Below the pieces are notes generated by a model. The model was not told where the DNA came from and made no database searches. It was given only the letters and a program-made list of their open reading frames with translations. DNA of 64,000 bases from DATBGZ01 sp036557785 (GTDB taxonomy: Bacteria; Actinomycetota; Actinomycetes; Mycobacteriales; Micromonosporaceae). The position numbers and the translations under genes were made by a program. Below, one piece after another: positions 55,163 through 63,527 of the stretch. The stretch lies in assembly GCA_036557785.1 (NCBI GenBank), contig DATBGZ010000088.1:62001-126000 (forward strand). Reading direction: 5' to 3'. Position 1 is the first letter of the stretch. Each line of letters begins with the position of its first letter.

Positions 55163-55389
55163 CGCGCGTGCCGCGTGCGGCGTAACTGCGTTGTGGTCGT
55201 TGCGCCGGTCTGCTCTCATGGATGGCGGTCCCGGTCCAGGACTCCAGAAACCTGGGTCACAAGGCGTCGTACATAACGATTATCCTCGAAGTGTTCGCGG
55301 ACACCCCATCGTGGCCACCGGTCTTTCAGATCGGATTGCTGCCCGGGACCACCCCTACGTAATTTGTGTCGCTCCACCCGGAGGTCATC

Positions 55390-56313
55390 ATGGCGAACCA
55401 GCCGAAGCGTCGCGAGGTACTCATCAAGAGCACGCATCGTGGTCTGCGCTATGTCGATGGCCGCCTCATCGAGGTTCTCGAGGCGGGCCGCTACGAGCTG
55501 CCCCGGCCCTCGAGCAACTGGGTGCGCCGGCCGGTGGTCGAGATCGCCCAGGTGGACATGCGTGAGCGCGAGCTCACCATCAAGGGCCAGGAGATCCTGA
55601 CCTCCGACAAGGTCGCGGTACGGGTGAGCATCCTGACCCAGTACCGGGTCGTGGACCCGGTCGCCGCGGTGGAGAAGGTCGCCTCGTACGAGGACCGGCT
55701 CTACAGCGACGTGCAGCTCGCCGCGCGGCGTTCCCTGGCATCGATGACCCTCGACGAGATCCTGACCAACCGCAACCAGCTCTCCGAGGACATCCTCGCC
55801 GACGTGCAGGTGCTCGCCGACTCGTACGGCGTGCGAATCCTGCGCGCCGACGTGAAGGACATCGTCTTTCCGGGCAACCTGCAGGACATCATGAATCGCG
55901 TGCTCGCGGCGCAGCGTCTGGCGGAGGCCCAGCTCGTCGAGGCTCGCACGAAGGCCGAGCGGGAGACGCTCGACGCGCAGACCCGGGCCGAGACCGACCG
56001 CATCGCGGCCGCCTCGCGCGCCGAGTCCGACCGGGTCGGAGCCATCGCGAACGCGGAGACGGCACGGGTCGCCGCCGCGGCGCGTGCCGAGGTCGCCCGG
56101 CTCGATGCCCAGGCCGCCGCCGAGGCCGAGCGCATCCGGGCCGAGGGCGCGGCGGAGGCGCTGCGGGCGCGTGCCGAGAATGCCGACGCCTACACCCAGC
56201 ACCCGGCGCTGCTGCGTCTGCAGGAGCTGCAGTCGCTGGCGGCGCTGGCGCACAACCCGGCGGCACGCCTCTACATCGGCTTCGACAAGCACGCGGCCGA
56301 CGCGGTCGACTGA
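55390..56313 (+). CDS. SPFH/band 7 domain protein without membrane anchor
   Basis: This 307-residue protein begins at ATG 55390, set by GGAGGTC. Residues 10-170 form the band 7 domain (RRPVVEIAQVDMRERELTIKGQEILTSDKVAVRVSILTQYRV, described here by its two halves). Residues 170-265 are an Ala/Glu/Arg coiled coil with repeated AETDRIAA-, AESDRVGA- and AETARVAA-like units. Slipins and HflK/C have an N-terminal membrane helix; none is visible here, so it may be cytoplasmic or peripheral. SPFH proteins scaffold membranes and proteases. The 227-bp upstream region holds an AT-rich patch (near 55270) that may contain the promoter. Confidence 0.83.
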   Translation: MANQPKRREVLIKSTHRGLRYVDGRLIEVLEAGRYELPRPSSNWVRRPVVEIAQVDMRERELTIKGQEILTSDKVAVRVSILTQYRVVDPVAAVEKVASYEDRLYSDVQLAARRSLASMTLDEILTNRNQLSEDILADVQVLADSYGVRILRADVKDIVFPGNLQDIMNRVLAAQRLAEAQLVEARTKAERETLDAQTRAETDRIAAASRAESDRVGAIANAETARVAAAARAEVARLDAQAAAEAERIRAEGAAEALRARAENADAYTQHPALLRLQELQSLAALAHNPAARLYIGFDKHAADAVD

Positions 56314-56337
56314 CGCTGACCCGCGCGGGGGCGCGGG

Positions 56338-57633
56338 TCAGCGCGGCAAGTCGGTGGCGCGGTCAGCGGGGACCACGACGTACTGGCGCAGGGACAGGTC
56401 GCGGAACGTGACCGGTCCCCGCGGGCCCGGGACCCGGTCGATGTTGATGCCGGTCTCTGGCACGCCGAGCAGCTTGAACCCGTCGAGCAGCCGGGTGGTG
56501 GCGTTCCAGAAGGCCCCGGTTCCGGTGTAGCGGGCGAGGAACTCCCGTGCCGCGTCGCCGTCCTCGGTGACGATGCCAGCGGCGAGGCCGGACGTCTCCT
56601 CGTTCGCGATGCGCGCCGCGTCGGCCGGCCCATCCGCCACGGCGATCGTGACCGTGGTCTCCGCGGCCGGGTCCAGCGCCCACTCGTGGCCCATCGGGTG
56701 CGGGTGCGGCGCGAGCGAGGCGGCGATCGACGGCTCGCGGGCGGCGAGAAGCTCCACAAGGGACGGTACGAGTTCGTCGTACCGGTCGCGGTGCACCAGC
56801 AGCAGGTTGAGGCGGTTGCATACGCCGAGACGGTCCAGGCTCGCCGCGACCAGGGCGTGTGCCTTGGCCACGTCGGCGGCAGCATCGAGATAGAGAACTG
56901 CGCCGCCGTCGGCGTGAGCCAGGGTCCGCACCCCGTGCCCCGCGGCGAGCTCGGCGAGGCTGCGGGTGCTCTCCCCGCTGCCGCGCAGAATCACCAGTGG
57001 CATCAGTCGCGGGTGTGTCACCAACGCCTGCGCCGCGTCACGCCCCCGCGCCCGCACGAGCTGGATCGCGTCGGAGGGCAGGCCGGCTCCGGCCAGCGCC
57101 GGGGCGACGACGTGGTCGAGCAGGGCCGCCGCGGAGGCGAGGGCGGCGGATCCGGTGCGCAGCACGCCCGCGTTACGCGACTTGACCAGTTGCGAGGAAA
57201 CGTCGACGGTCACGTTGGGGCGGGCTTCGAAGTTGGCCCCGATCACCCCGACCGGCCGGCGCCACTCCTCGAGCACGAGGCCGTGGTCGAGCTCGCGCAC
57301 AGGACGCCGTACCGGTTCCGGCGGGATCTCGGCGAGGGCGGTGATCTGGGCGGCCATCGCCGCCAGGCGCGGCCGGTCCAGCCGCAGCCGGTCGAGCAGC
57401 CCACCGCTCATGCCTGCGGCGGCCGCGGCCCGGCTGTCCTCGGCGTTGGCCTTCAGCACGACGTCGTGGGCCTGGGTCAGCAGGCGTGCCATGCCGCGCA
57501 GGGTCGCCTCGATGACGTGTTCCGGCGCCGCGGCGATCGCCGGTGCCGCGGCGTGCGCGGCCCGCACGGACTCGGCGACCTGGGCCGACTCCGGTGTCGC
57601 GTCCTCACGCGTGCGCTCCGCGTTGTCAGCCAC
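56338..57633 (-). CDS. Divergent gamma-glutamyl phosphate reductase (ProA-like)
   Basis: This 431-residue member of the aldehyde dehydrogenase superfamily resembles ProA most: PVGVIGANFEARPNVTVDVSSQLVKSRNAGVLRTGS parallels the ProA nucleotide-binding region (cited by parts), and a candidate catalytic Cys lies near residue 272 in GVCNRLNLLLVH. ProA reduces glutamyl-5-phosphate to the semialdehyde in proline synthesis. Several usually invariant ProA positions differ, and no proB or obg gene is nearby, so this may be a paralogue with another acyl-phosphate substrate. Confidence 0.7.
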   Translation of the reverse strand: MADNAERTREDATPESAQVAESVRAAHAAAPAIAAAPEHVIEATLRGMARLLTQAHDVVLKANAEDSRAAAAAGMSGGLLDRLRLDRPRLAAMAAQITALAEIPPEPVRRPVRELDHGLVLEEWRRPVGVIGANFEARPNVTVDVSSQLVKSRNAGVLRTGSAALASAAALLDHVVAPALAGAGLPSDAIQLVRARGRDAAQALVTHPRLMPLVILRGSGESTRSLAELAAGHGVRTLAHADGGAVLYLDAAADVAKAHALVAASLDRLGVCNRLNLLLVHRDRYDELVPSLVELLAAREPSIAASLAPHPHPMGHEWALDPAAETTVTIAVADGPADAARIANEETSGLAAGIVTEDGDAAREFLARYTGTGAFWNATTRLLDGFKLLGVPETGINIDRVPGPRGPVTFRDLSLRQYVVVPADRATDLPR

Positions 57634-57675
57634 GGCGCCAGTCTCGCATGCGGGGCACGGCTCGAGCGGGCAGGG

Positions 57676-57915
57676 CTACGGCGAGACAGGGCCGGCGGGC
57701 GCCGCGGGCTCACCGGGAATGAGGATCCACAGGATTGGATAGATGATGATCTGGCTGCCCGGGAGCACCATGAGGATCAGGACAAACAAGATCCTGGCGG
57801 TCCAAGGACTCAGGCCGAAGCGGCGCCCCAGGCCGGCACACACGCCGCCCAGGATGCGTCCCTCGCGCGGCCGGACCACGCCCTGACCACGGAAACTGGA
57901 ATGGATGTCGTCCAC
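57676..57915 (-). CDS. Small PspC-domain membrane protein
   Basis: This 79-residue protein has the PspC domain phrase REGRILGGVCAGLGRRFGLSPWTARILFVL and one or two membrane helices ending YPILWILIPGEP. PspC-like proteins sense or respond to envelope stress. The GTG start at 57915 is inferred, since the frame stays open far upstream on the minus strand but without domain content; its ribosome-binding site is weak. Confidence 0.75.
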   Translation of the reverse strand: MDDIHSSFRGQGVVRPREGRILGGVCAGLGRRFGLSPWTARILFVLILMVLPGSQIIIYPILWILIPGEPAAPAGPVSP

Positions 57916-58004
57916 CGCTCCAGCATGCGCCCGCCGGTCCACCCCGACATGGGGAATGCGACCCTGAAGCATCCCGGATTTCCGCCGGTCATTCGGCCCC
58001 GGGG

Positions 58005-58724
58005 TCAGCCGGAGAGGGCGCCGAGGCTGGCGATGAGCTCGAGGCGTTCGTCGGTGGTGAGCGCCGCGTAGATCGGTTCGTCGAGGCAGTTCGTCTCGTC
58101 TTCGACCGCACGCCGTCGCGGGCCATCGGGCAGCGCGCTGATCTCCTCGACGGTCAGCCCGGCGTCGCGCCAGGCGCTGCGGTGCGCGTCGGCACGGTGG
58201 TGGCGCAGCGCGCCGAGCCGGGTGGTCAGCCGTACCGCCGGCGACGCGTCGTCCGGCTCGTACACCGGTGCCAGGGCACGAAACGCCGGTCCACCCGTGG
58301 CGTGGCCGGCCTCGAGCAGGCGCCCCACGAGGTCGACGAGTCGGGGCAGTACCGTCAGGCCGGGCATGGTTGCGATCGGCCGCCGGGACCAGAGCTCCTC
58401 GGCGCCCTCGCCCACCGCACGCTGCACGGCCAGCGCCAGCTCGCGCCCCGTCGCCGTCAGCCGCCACGTTCCCTCGGCGTCGACCGTCGCGGTGCCCTGG
58501 TCCAGCGCGCGGGCCGGGTCGAGCCGGTCGTACGTGGTCACGGCGGCGTAGGCGTCCGCGGGCATCGGCCGCTGCAACAGTCCACAGTAGAAGTCCAGCT
58601 CGAGGCCCGGCCGGAGACCGAGCTCGTGGTACACGGACCGGACCCGGTCCCGGCCAGCGATCCGGGCCGTGGCGTAGACCCGGTCCAGCACCGGGCGCAG
58701 TTGCCCGGCATAGCTCGCAACCAT
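58005..58724 (-). CDS. SCO6745/SalK-like HTH_67 protein
   Basis: This 239-residue all-helical protein has a winged-helix-like middle (EGTWRLTATGRELALAVQRAVG) and the C-terminal HRSAWRDAGLTVEEISALP segment. It resembles actinobacterial proteins annotated as SCO6745 or SalK family. Whether it binds DNA is unknown. It is divergent from the NatA-like gene, with 161 bp between the starts, and could regulate it. Confidence 0.6.
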   Translation of the reverse strand: MVASYAGQLRPVLDRVYATARIAGRDRVRSVYHELGLRPGLELDFYCGLLQRPMPADAYAAVTTYDRLDPARALDQGTATVDAEGTWRLTATGRELALAVQRAVGEGAEELWSRRPIATMPGLTVLPRLVDLVGRLLEAGHATGGPAFRALAPVYEPDDASPAVRLTTRLGALRHHRADAHRSAWRDAGLTVEEISALPDGPRRRAVEDETNCLDEPIYAALTTDERLELIASLGALSG

Positions 58725-58885
58725 CGAACCAGGCTATACCCGCCGCGAGGGCGGCCCGCACACCCACATGCCGCATGAGTCCATAGAGGACATTGCTGTC
58801 GTGTCGGCAAGATCACGGGGCGGTCCCGCCAGCTATTCCGCCATGGGCCCGGTAGTCGGTCAGGGCACGCGCTACCCTCGGCGGG

Positions 58886-59794
58886 GTGAGCGACGGCTTG
58901 AAGATCACGGGCGTCTGGAAACGGTACGCGAACGTGGTCGCGCTTCGTGACCTGACGTTCAACGTGCGGCCGGGTGAGCTGTTCGGCTTCGTCGGCAGCA
59001 ACGGCGCCGGCAAGACCACGGCGATGCGGGTGATCCTCGGTGTGCTCACCGCGGACCAGGGCGAGGTGACGTGGGCGGGACGGCCGCTGACGTTGGACGA
59101 CCGCCGGCGCATCGGCTACATGCCGGAGGAGCGCGGCCTCTACCCCCGGATGAGGGTGGCCGAGCAGTTGGTCTACCTCGGTCGCATGCACGGCCTGTCG
59201 AAGGTGGAGGCTGCCGCGGCGACACAGCGGTGGACGCGCAGGCTCGGCGTGGCCGCCCGCAGCGACGACGAGGTGCAGAAGCTGAGCCTGGGCAACCAAC
59301 AGCGGGTCCAGCTCGCCGCCTCCCTCATGCACGACCCCATGCTGCTCGTCCTCGACGAGCCATTCTCCGGGCTCGACCCGGTCGCGGTGGACGTGATGAG
59401 CGACGTGCTGCGGGAGAAGGCGGCGGCCGGCACCCCGGTCCTCTTCTCCAGCCACCAACTGGACCTCGTCGAGCGCCTCTGCGATCGCGTCGGCATCATC
59501 CGCGCGGGCGAGATGGTGGCGGTGGGCACGGTCGACGAGCTGCGGGCCGACGGCATCGCCCAGCTCGTGGTCGAGGCGCCGGCGGCGCCGCCGGGCTGGG
59601 CATCGGGCCTGCGCGGCGTGCGGGTCATCGCCCACGAGGATGCCGTCACGGTGGTGGAGCTCGATGCCGGCGCCGACGATCAGGCCGTGCTGCGGGCGGC
59701 GCTGGCGACCGGCCCCGTCCGCTCGTTCGGCTACCGGCGGCCGTCGCTGGCCGAGCTGTTCCGCCACGTCGTGAGCCAGGAGGCGACATCGTGA
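58886..59794 (+). CDS. ABC exporter ATPase (NatA-like)
   Basis: This 302-residue ATPase has Walker A GSNGAGKTT, a signature read as LSLGNQQRVQLAASL, Walker B LLVLDEPFSGLD and an H-loop in SSHQLDLVERLCD. The C-terminal extension of about 80 residues is typical of NatA. The start is GTG 58886. Its stop overlaps the permease GTG by 4 bp. Confidence 0.88.
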   Translation: MSDGLKITGVWKRYANVVALRDLTFNVRPGELFGFVGSNGAGKTTAMRVILGVLTADQGEVTWAGRPLTLDDRRRIGYMPEERGLYPRMRVAEQLVYLGRMHGLSKVEAAAATQRWTRRLGVAARSDDEVQKLSLGNQQRVQLAASLMHDPMLLVLDEPFSGLDPVAVDVMSDVLREKAAAGTPVLFSSHQLDLVERLCDRVGIIRAGEMVAVGTVDELRADGIAQLVVEAPAAPPGWASGLRGVRVIAHEDAVTVVELDAGADDQAVLRAALATGPVRSFGYRRPSLAELFRHVVSQEATS

Positions 59795-60993
59795 ACAGGC
59801 TGGCCTCCGCTACTCGCGGCGCCGCCTGGCTCGTCGCGAGCCGCGAGATCACGACCCGGACCCGGACGAGGGCGTTCCGGTTCACCACCGTCGCGATGAT
59901 GCTCGCGATCCTCGCGGCGATCCTCATCGCGCGCTACACCAACCAGGGACCCGGCAGCGCCACGGTCGGCTTCGCCCCCTCGGTCAGCACGCTGGAGCAG
60001 CAGTACTCCTCGCTCATGGCCGCCGTGAACCAGCCCGTCACAGTCTCCACAGTGGATCAGACCACGGGCGAGCAGCAGGTGCGCGACGGCACGCTCGACG
60101 CGCTGGTGACAGGCACGCCCGAGAGCCTGCAGGTGATGGTGGACAAGGAGGTCTCGCCCACGCTGCATGACACGCTGACGGTGCTGGCCCGGCAGAGCGT
60201 GCTGAGCGAGCAGATCAGCGCACTGGGCGGCGACCCGACCGCGGTTGCGGCAGCCGTCGACCGCGCGGGCGTGCAGGTGGTCGCGTTGAACCCGCCCCGG
60301 CAGTACCAGACGCAGCGCCTCATCATCGGCGTGATCGTCGGAATCCTCCTCTTCATCGCGCTGTCGGTCTATGGCCAGAGCGTGGCGGGCGGCGTCGTGG
60401 AGGAGAAGTCCAGCCGGGTCGTCGAGCTGCTCCTGAGCACCGTTCGGCCGTGGCAGCTCATGCTCGGCAAGGTCGTGGGCATCGGCCTGGTAGGTCTCAC
60501 CCAACTCGTGCTGGTCGGCGGGGTCGGGGTCGTGGTCGGACTCTCCAGCGGGGTGCTCACGATCCCGCCCCAGGTGGCGGCCGGGCTGCTGGTGTGGGCG
60601 GTGGTCTGGTTCCTGCTCGGCTTCACCATCTATGCGCTGATGTTCGCCGCCGTCGGCGCGCTCGTCTCACGCCAGGAGGAGGTCGGCGGGGTCGCGGCAC
60701 CGATGATGATGCTGCTCGCCGTGCCCTACATCCTCGGCGCCTTCGTCCTGCCCAGCCACCCCGACAACACGGTGCTGCAAGCACTCTCCGTGGTGCCGTT
60801 CTTCGCGCCGATCATGATGATGGTGCGGCTCGCGCTGGGCGGTGTACCGGTGTGGCAGGTCGCGCTGTCGTTGCTGCTCACGGCCGCCACCCTTGTCGCC
60901 ATGGTCCGGCTCACCGGCCGCATCTATGCCAACGCCGTGCTGCGCACGGGCGGGCGGGTGCGCGTCCGCGACGCCCTGCGCACGTCGCACTGA
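59791..60993 (+). CDS. ABC-2 exporter permease (NatB-like)
   Basis: This 400-residue permease starts at GTG 59791 with AGGAGG at 59779-59784. It has one N-terminal helix, an extracytoplasmic domain of about 170 residues (VNQPVTVSTVDQTTGEQQVR region) and five to six C-terminal helices, with EEKSSRVVELLLSTVRPWQL at the coupling site. This is the NatB layout; NatAB exports Na+ in Bacillus, but the substrate here is unknown. Confidence 0.86.
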   Translation: MNRLASATRGAAWLVASREITTRTRTRAFRFTTVAMMLAILAAILIARYTNQGPGSATVGFAPSVSTLEQQYSSLMAAVNQPVTVSTVDQTTGEQQVRDGTLDALVTGTPESLQVMVDKEVSPTLHDTLTVLARQSVLSEQISALGGDPTAVAAAVDRAGVQVVALNPPRQYQTQRLIIGVIVGILLFIALSVYGQSVAGGVVEEKSSRVVELLLSTVRPWQLMLGKVVGIGLVGLTQLVLVGGVGVVVGLSSGVLTIPPQVAAGLLVWAVVWFLLGFTIYALMFAAVGALVSRQEEVGGVAAPMMMLLAVPYILGAFVLPSHPDNTVLQALSVVPFFAPIMMMVRLALGGVPVWQVALSLLLTAATLVAMVRLTGRIYANAVLRTGGRVRVRDALRTSH

Positions 60994-61012
60994 CGGCGGA
61001 CGGTGGCATGCC

Positions 61013-61945
61013 ATGGAAGGCGAGATTCAGTTCACGCATCTCGACACCGAGATCTTCGACGGCGCGGGAGTGACGAAGCGCGAGTTCGTCGACTACCTTG
61101 ACGCCGCAGCCGACCGCCTCGTCCCCGTGCTCCGCGATCGTCCACTCTCGACGGTGCGGGTCCGGTCGGGCCAGGAACCATTCATGCAGAAGAACCTCCC
61201 GCGCTACGCCCCAGACTGGATCCCCACGGTCTCCATCTGGGCTCAGGCATCGCGTCGCGAGGTGGCCTATGCGCTGTGCAACGACCGGCGCACGCTGCTG
61301 TGGTTCGCCAACCAGCGCGCAGTCGAGTACCACCCCACGCTCGTGTGCGCGGACGACTGGGAGCATCCGACCCACGCCGTGATCGACCTGGACCCGCCGT
61401 CGGCCGACGCCTTTGGGGCGGTCGTGCGCGTGGCGCTGCTGGTGCGCGAGACGTTGCGCGGCGCGGGAGTGGACGCGGCGGTCAAGACCAGCGGGGCCAA
61501 GGGCCTGCACGTGTACGTGCCCCTGAGCGAGACCCGGGTCGAGGACGCCGCGGCGGCCACCCGGGCGCTCGCGTCCCGCGCCGAGCGCCTCGACCCGCAA
61601 CTCGCCACGACGGCCTTCGTGCGGGAGGAGCGCGGTGGCCGGGTCTTCCTGGACGCGACCCGGGCAGGCGGCGCGACCGTGGTGGCTGCGTACAGCCCCC
61701 GTGCGCGGCCGGGGCTGCCCGTGTCGTTCCCGGTCTCCTGGGACGACCTCGACCGGGTCGAGCCCGCGGACTTCACCGTACGGTCGGCCGTGTCCATCCT
61801 CGGCGCCGGCGACCCCTGGGCGGACCTGATGCCGGCGCCGCAACGCCTGCCGGCGGACCTGATCGATGAGGGTCACCAGATTCCTATCGCCCGAGTCGCG
61901 GCCATGCACGCGGGCAAGCGTCGCAAGCGCGCAGCCGGCGGTTGA
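61013..61945 (+). CDS. Stand-alone LigD-type polymerase/primase domain
   Basis: This 310-residue archaeo-eukaryotic primase fold matches the LigD polymerase domain: IDLDPP carries the catalytic Asp pair, SGAKGLHVYVPL is the conserved SGxxGxH-type motif, and a third Asp follows in a VFLDATR context. LigD PolDom adds ribonucleotides and fills gaps during Ku-dependent end joining. There is no ligase or nuclease domain, and no ku or ligase gene nearby; many actinomycetes encode such separate PolDom proteins. ATG 61013 is used. Confidence 0.88.
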   Translation: MEGEIQFTHLDTEIFDGAGVTKREFVDYLDAAADRLVPVLRDRPLSTVRVRSGQEPFMQKNLPRYAPDWIPTVSIWAQASRREVAYALCNDRRTLLWFANQRAVEYHPTLVCADDWEHPTHAVIDLDPPSADAFGAVVRVALLVRETLRGAGVDAAVKTSGAKGLHVYVPLSETRVEDAAAATRALASRAERLDPQLATTAFVREERGGRVFLDATRAGGATVVAAYSPRARPGLPVSFPVSWDDLDRVEPADFTVRSAVSILGAGDPWADLMPAPQRLPADLIDEGHQIPIARVAAMHAGKRRKRAAGG

Positions 61946-62004
61946 CCGGCCAACCGGGCGGCGACACGCAGCTCCGTTTGACAGGAGCGGCTGCGGGAGT
62001 CACT

Positions 62005-62033
62005 CTGAACGCATGTTCAGAACGCTCGTTCAG
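62005..62033. promoter_or_regulatory. Overlapping inverted repeats across the start of the CrtI-like gene
   Basis: CTGAACG at 62005-62011 and CGTTCAG at 62027-62033 are perfect inverted arms. GAACGCTCGTTC (62020-62031) and CTGAAC-GCAT-GTTCAG (62005-62020) are nested palindromes. The ATG at 62013 lies inside, so a bound TetR-like repressor would block both transcription start and translation start. No matching regulator is in the window. Confidence 0.6.
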
Positions 62034-63527
62034 AGCGACCACGTTGAGGTTGCCGTGGTCGGCGGCGGGCTGGCCGGGATGGCGACGGCTCTGCGGCTTC
62101 AGGCGGCAGGGGCCCGCACGGCCGTCTTCGAAGCGCACGGGCACGCCGGTGGCTGCGCCGGCTACTGGCGTCACAAGGGATTCTCGTTCGATGTCGGCGC
62201 CACGACTCTGGTCGACTTCACGCCCGGCGGCGTGGGCGGTGAGCTGCTCGAGGCGGTGGGCATGCCGCCGCTGCGGGCGCAGGTGTTGCCGGGCTACCAG
62301 GCGTGGTTGCCCGACCGGCGGGTGAGCCTGCATCGCGACCACGAGCTGTGGCACCGCGAGCGGCTGCGGGCATTCGGCGACGACGTGGCGCACCGCGACC
62401 TGTGGCGACTGCTGGACCGGCTGGCCGACGCGTTCTGGCGGGCCAGCCGCGACGGCATCCGGATGCCGGTGCGCCGCCCGTCGGATGCGCTGCACGATCT
62501 GCGCGTCGTGGGTCTGCGCGATGCTCCACTGCTGCGTCACCTGGGCGCCACGGTGGGTGGCGCACTGCGTCGCCGTGGCCTGCAGCACGACGCGCCGTTG
62601 CGCGGCCTGCTCGGCATGCTCGTCGAAGACACCGTCCACAGTGGTCTGGATCGGGCGCCGCTGATCAACGCGGCCCTCGGCATCACGATCCGTGGCGCCG
62701 GCCTGCTGCGCGCCGAGGGTGGCATGCACGGCTTCTGGCGTGGCCTCGTGGGCCGGTACCGGGCGCTCGGCGGGGACCTGCGTGTCGCGAGCACGGTGTC
62801 CCGGGTGGATCCCGCCAGCAGTGGCTACCGGATCGCCACCCGGCGGGGCGCGGTATTGGCGGACACCGTTGTCTTCGCGGTGCCGGCGCCGACCGTCGCC
62901 GTCATCGCCCCGGCCCTGCCGGTGTCCCGGCGGCTGCGCCACTACCTGGACCGGGATCGCGACGGCTACGGCGGCGCGATCGTGGTCTTCCTCGGCGTGC
63001 GCGAGTCCGAAGTGGATGGACAGACCTTCACACACCACCAACTGCTGCACGACTACGGACAGCCGCTCGGCGACGGGAACAACATGTTCCTCTCCGTCTC
63101 CGCGCCGGGCGACACGCTCAGCGCACCCGAGGGGCATCGCGCCGTCATGATCTCCACGCACACGGCCCTGCACGACTGGACCGGGCTCGGCGACGACGAA
63201 TACGCGCTGCGCAAGAAGGAGATCGGCGAACGCCTGGTCGGCTACGCCCGTCGGGTCTACCCCACCCTCGGCGATCGGCCGGCGGTCTACGACGTCGGTA
63301 CCCCGCGCACGTACGAACGCTTCGCCGCTCGGCCATCCGGGGCCGTCGGTGGCGTGCACCTGACCCCACGCAACGCCAACCAGTTCGCGATCCCGCACGA
63401 CCTCGGCGGACGTGGGGTGTGGCTCGTCGGGGACACCACCTGGCCCGGGCTCGGCACTGTGGCCTGCGCGCTGGCGAGCCGGCACGTGGCCGAGGGTATC
63501 CTGCGCGAGAGAAGGCGAGCGCGATGA
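62013..63527 (+). CDS. CrtI/CrtO-like FAD-dependent carotenoid oxidoreductase
   Basis: This 504-residue flavoprotein has the dinucleotide-binding VAVVGGGLAGMATALRLQAAG near residue 12 and the C-terminal family motif GVWLVGDTTWPGLGTVACALAS, in common with phytoene desaturases, carotenoid isomerases and CrtO ketolases. The exact carotenoid reaction cannot be chosen from sequence. ATG 62013 overlaps the desaturase-like gene at the other end (ATGA), making an operon. Overlapping inverted repeats cover the start. Confidence 0.8.
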   Translation: MFRTLVQSDHVEVAVVGGGLAGMATALRLQAAGARTAVFEAHGHAGGCAGYWRHKGFSFDVGATTLVDFTPGGVGGELLEAVGMPPLRAQVLPGYQAWLPDRRVSLHRDHELWHRERLRAFGDDVAHRDLWRLLDRLADAFWRASRDGIRMPVRRPSDALHDLRVVGLRDAPLLRHLGATVGGALRRRGLQHDAPLRGLLGMLVEDTVHSGLDRAPLINAALGITIRGAGLLRAEGGMHGFWRGLVGRYRALGGDLRVASTVSRVDPASSGYRIATRRGAVLADTVVFAVPAPTVAVIAPALPVSRRLRHYLDRDRDGYGGAIVVFLGVRESEVDGQTFTHHQLLHDYGQPLGDGNNMFLSVSAPGDTLSAPEGHRAVMISTHTALHDWTGLGDDEYALRKKEIGERLVGYARRVYPTLGDRPAVYDVGTPRTYERFAARPSGAVGGVHLTPRNANQFAIPHDLGGRGVWLVGDTTWPGLGTVACALASRHVAEGILRERRRAR

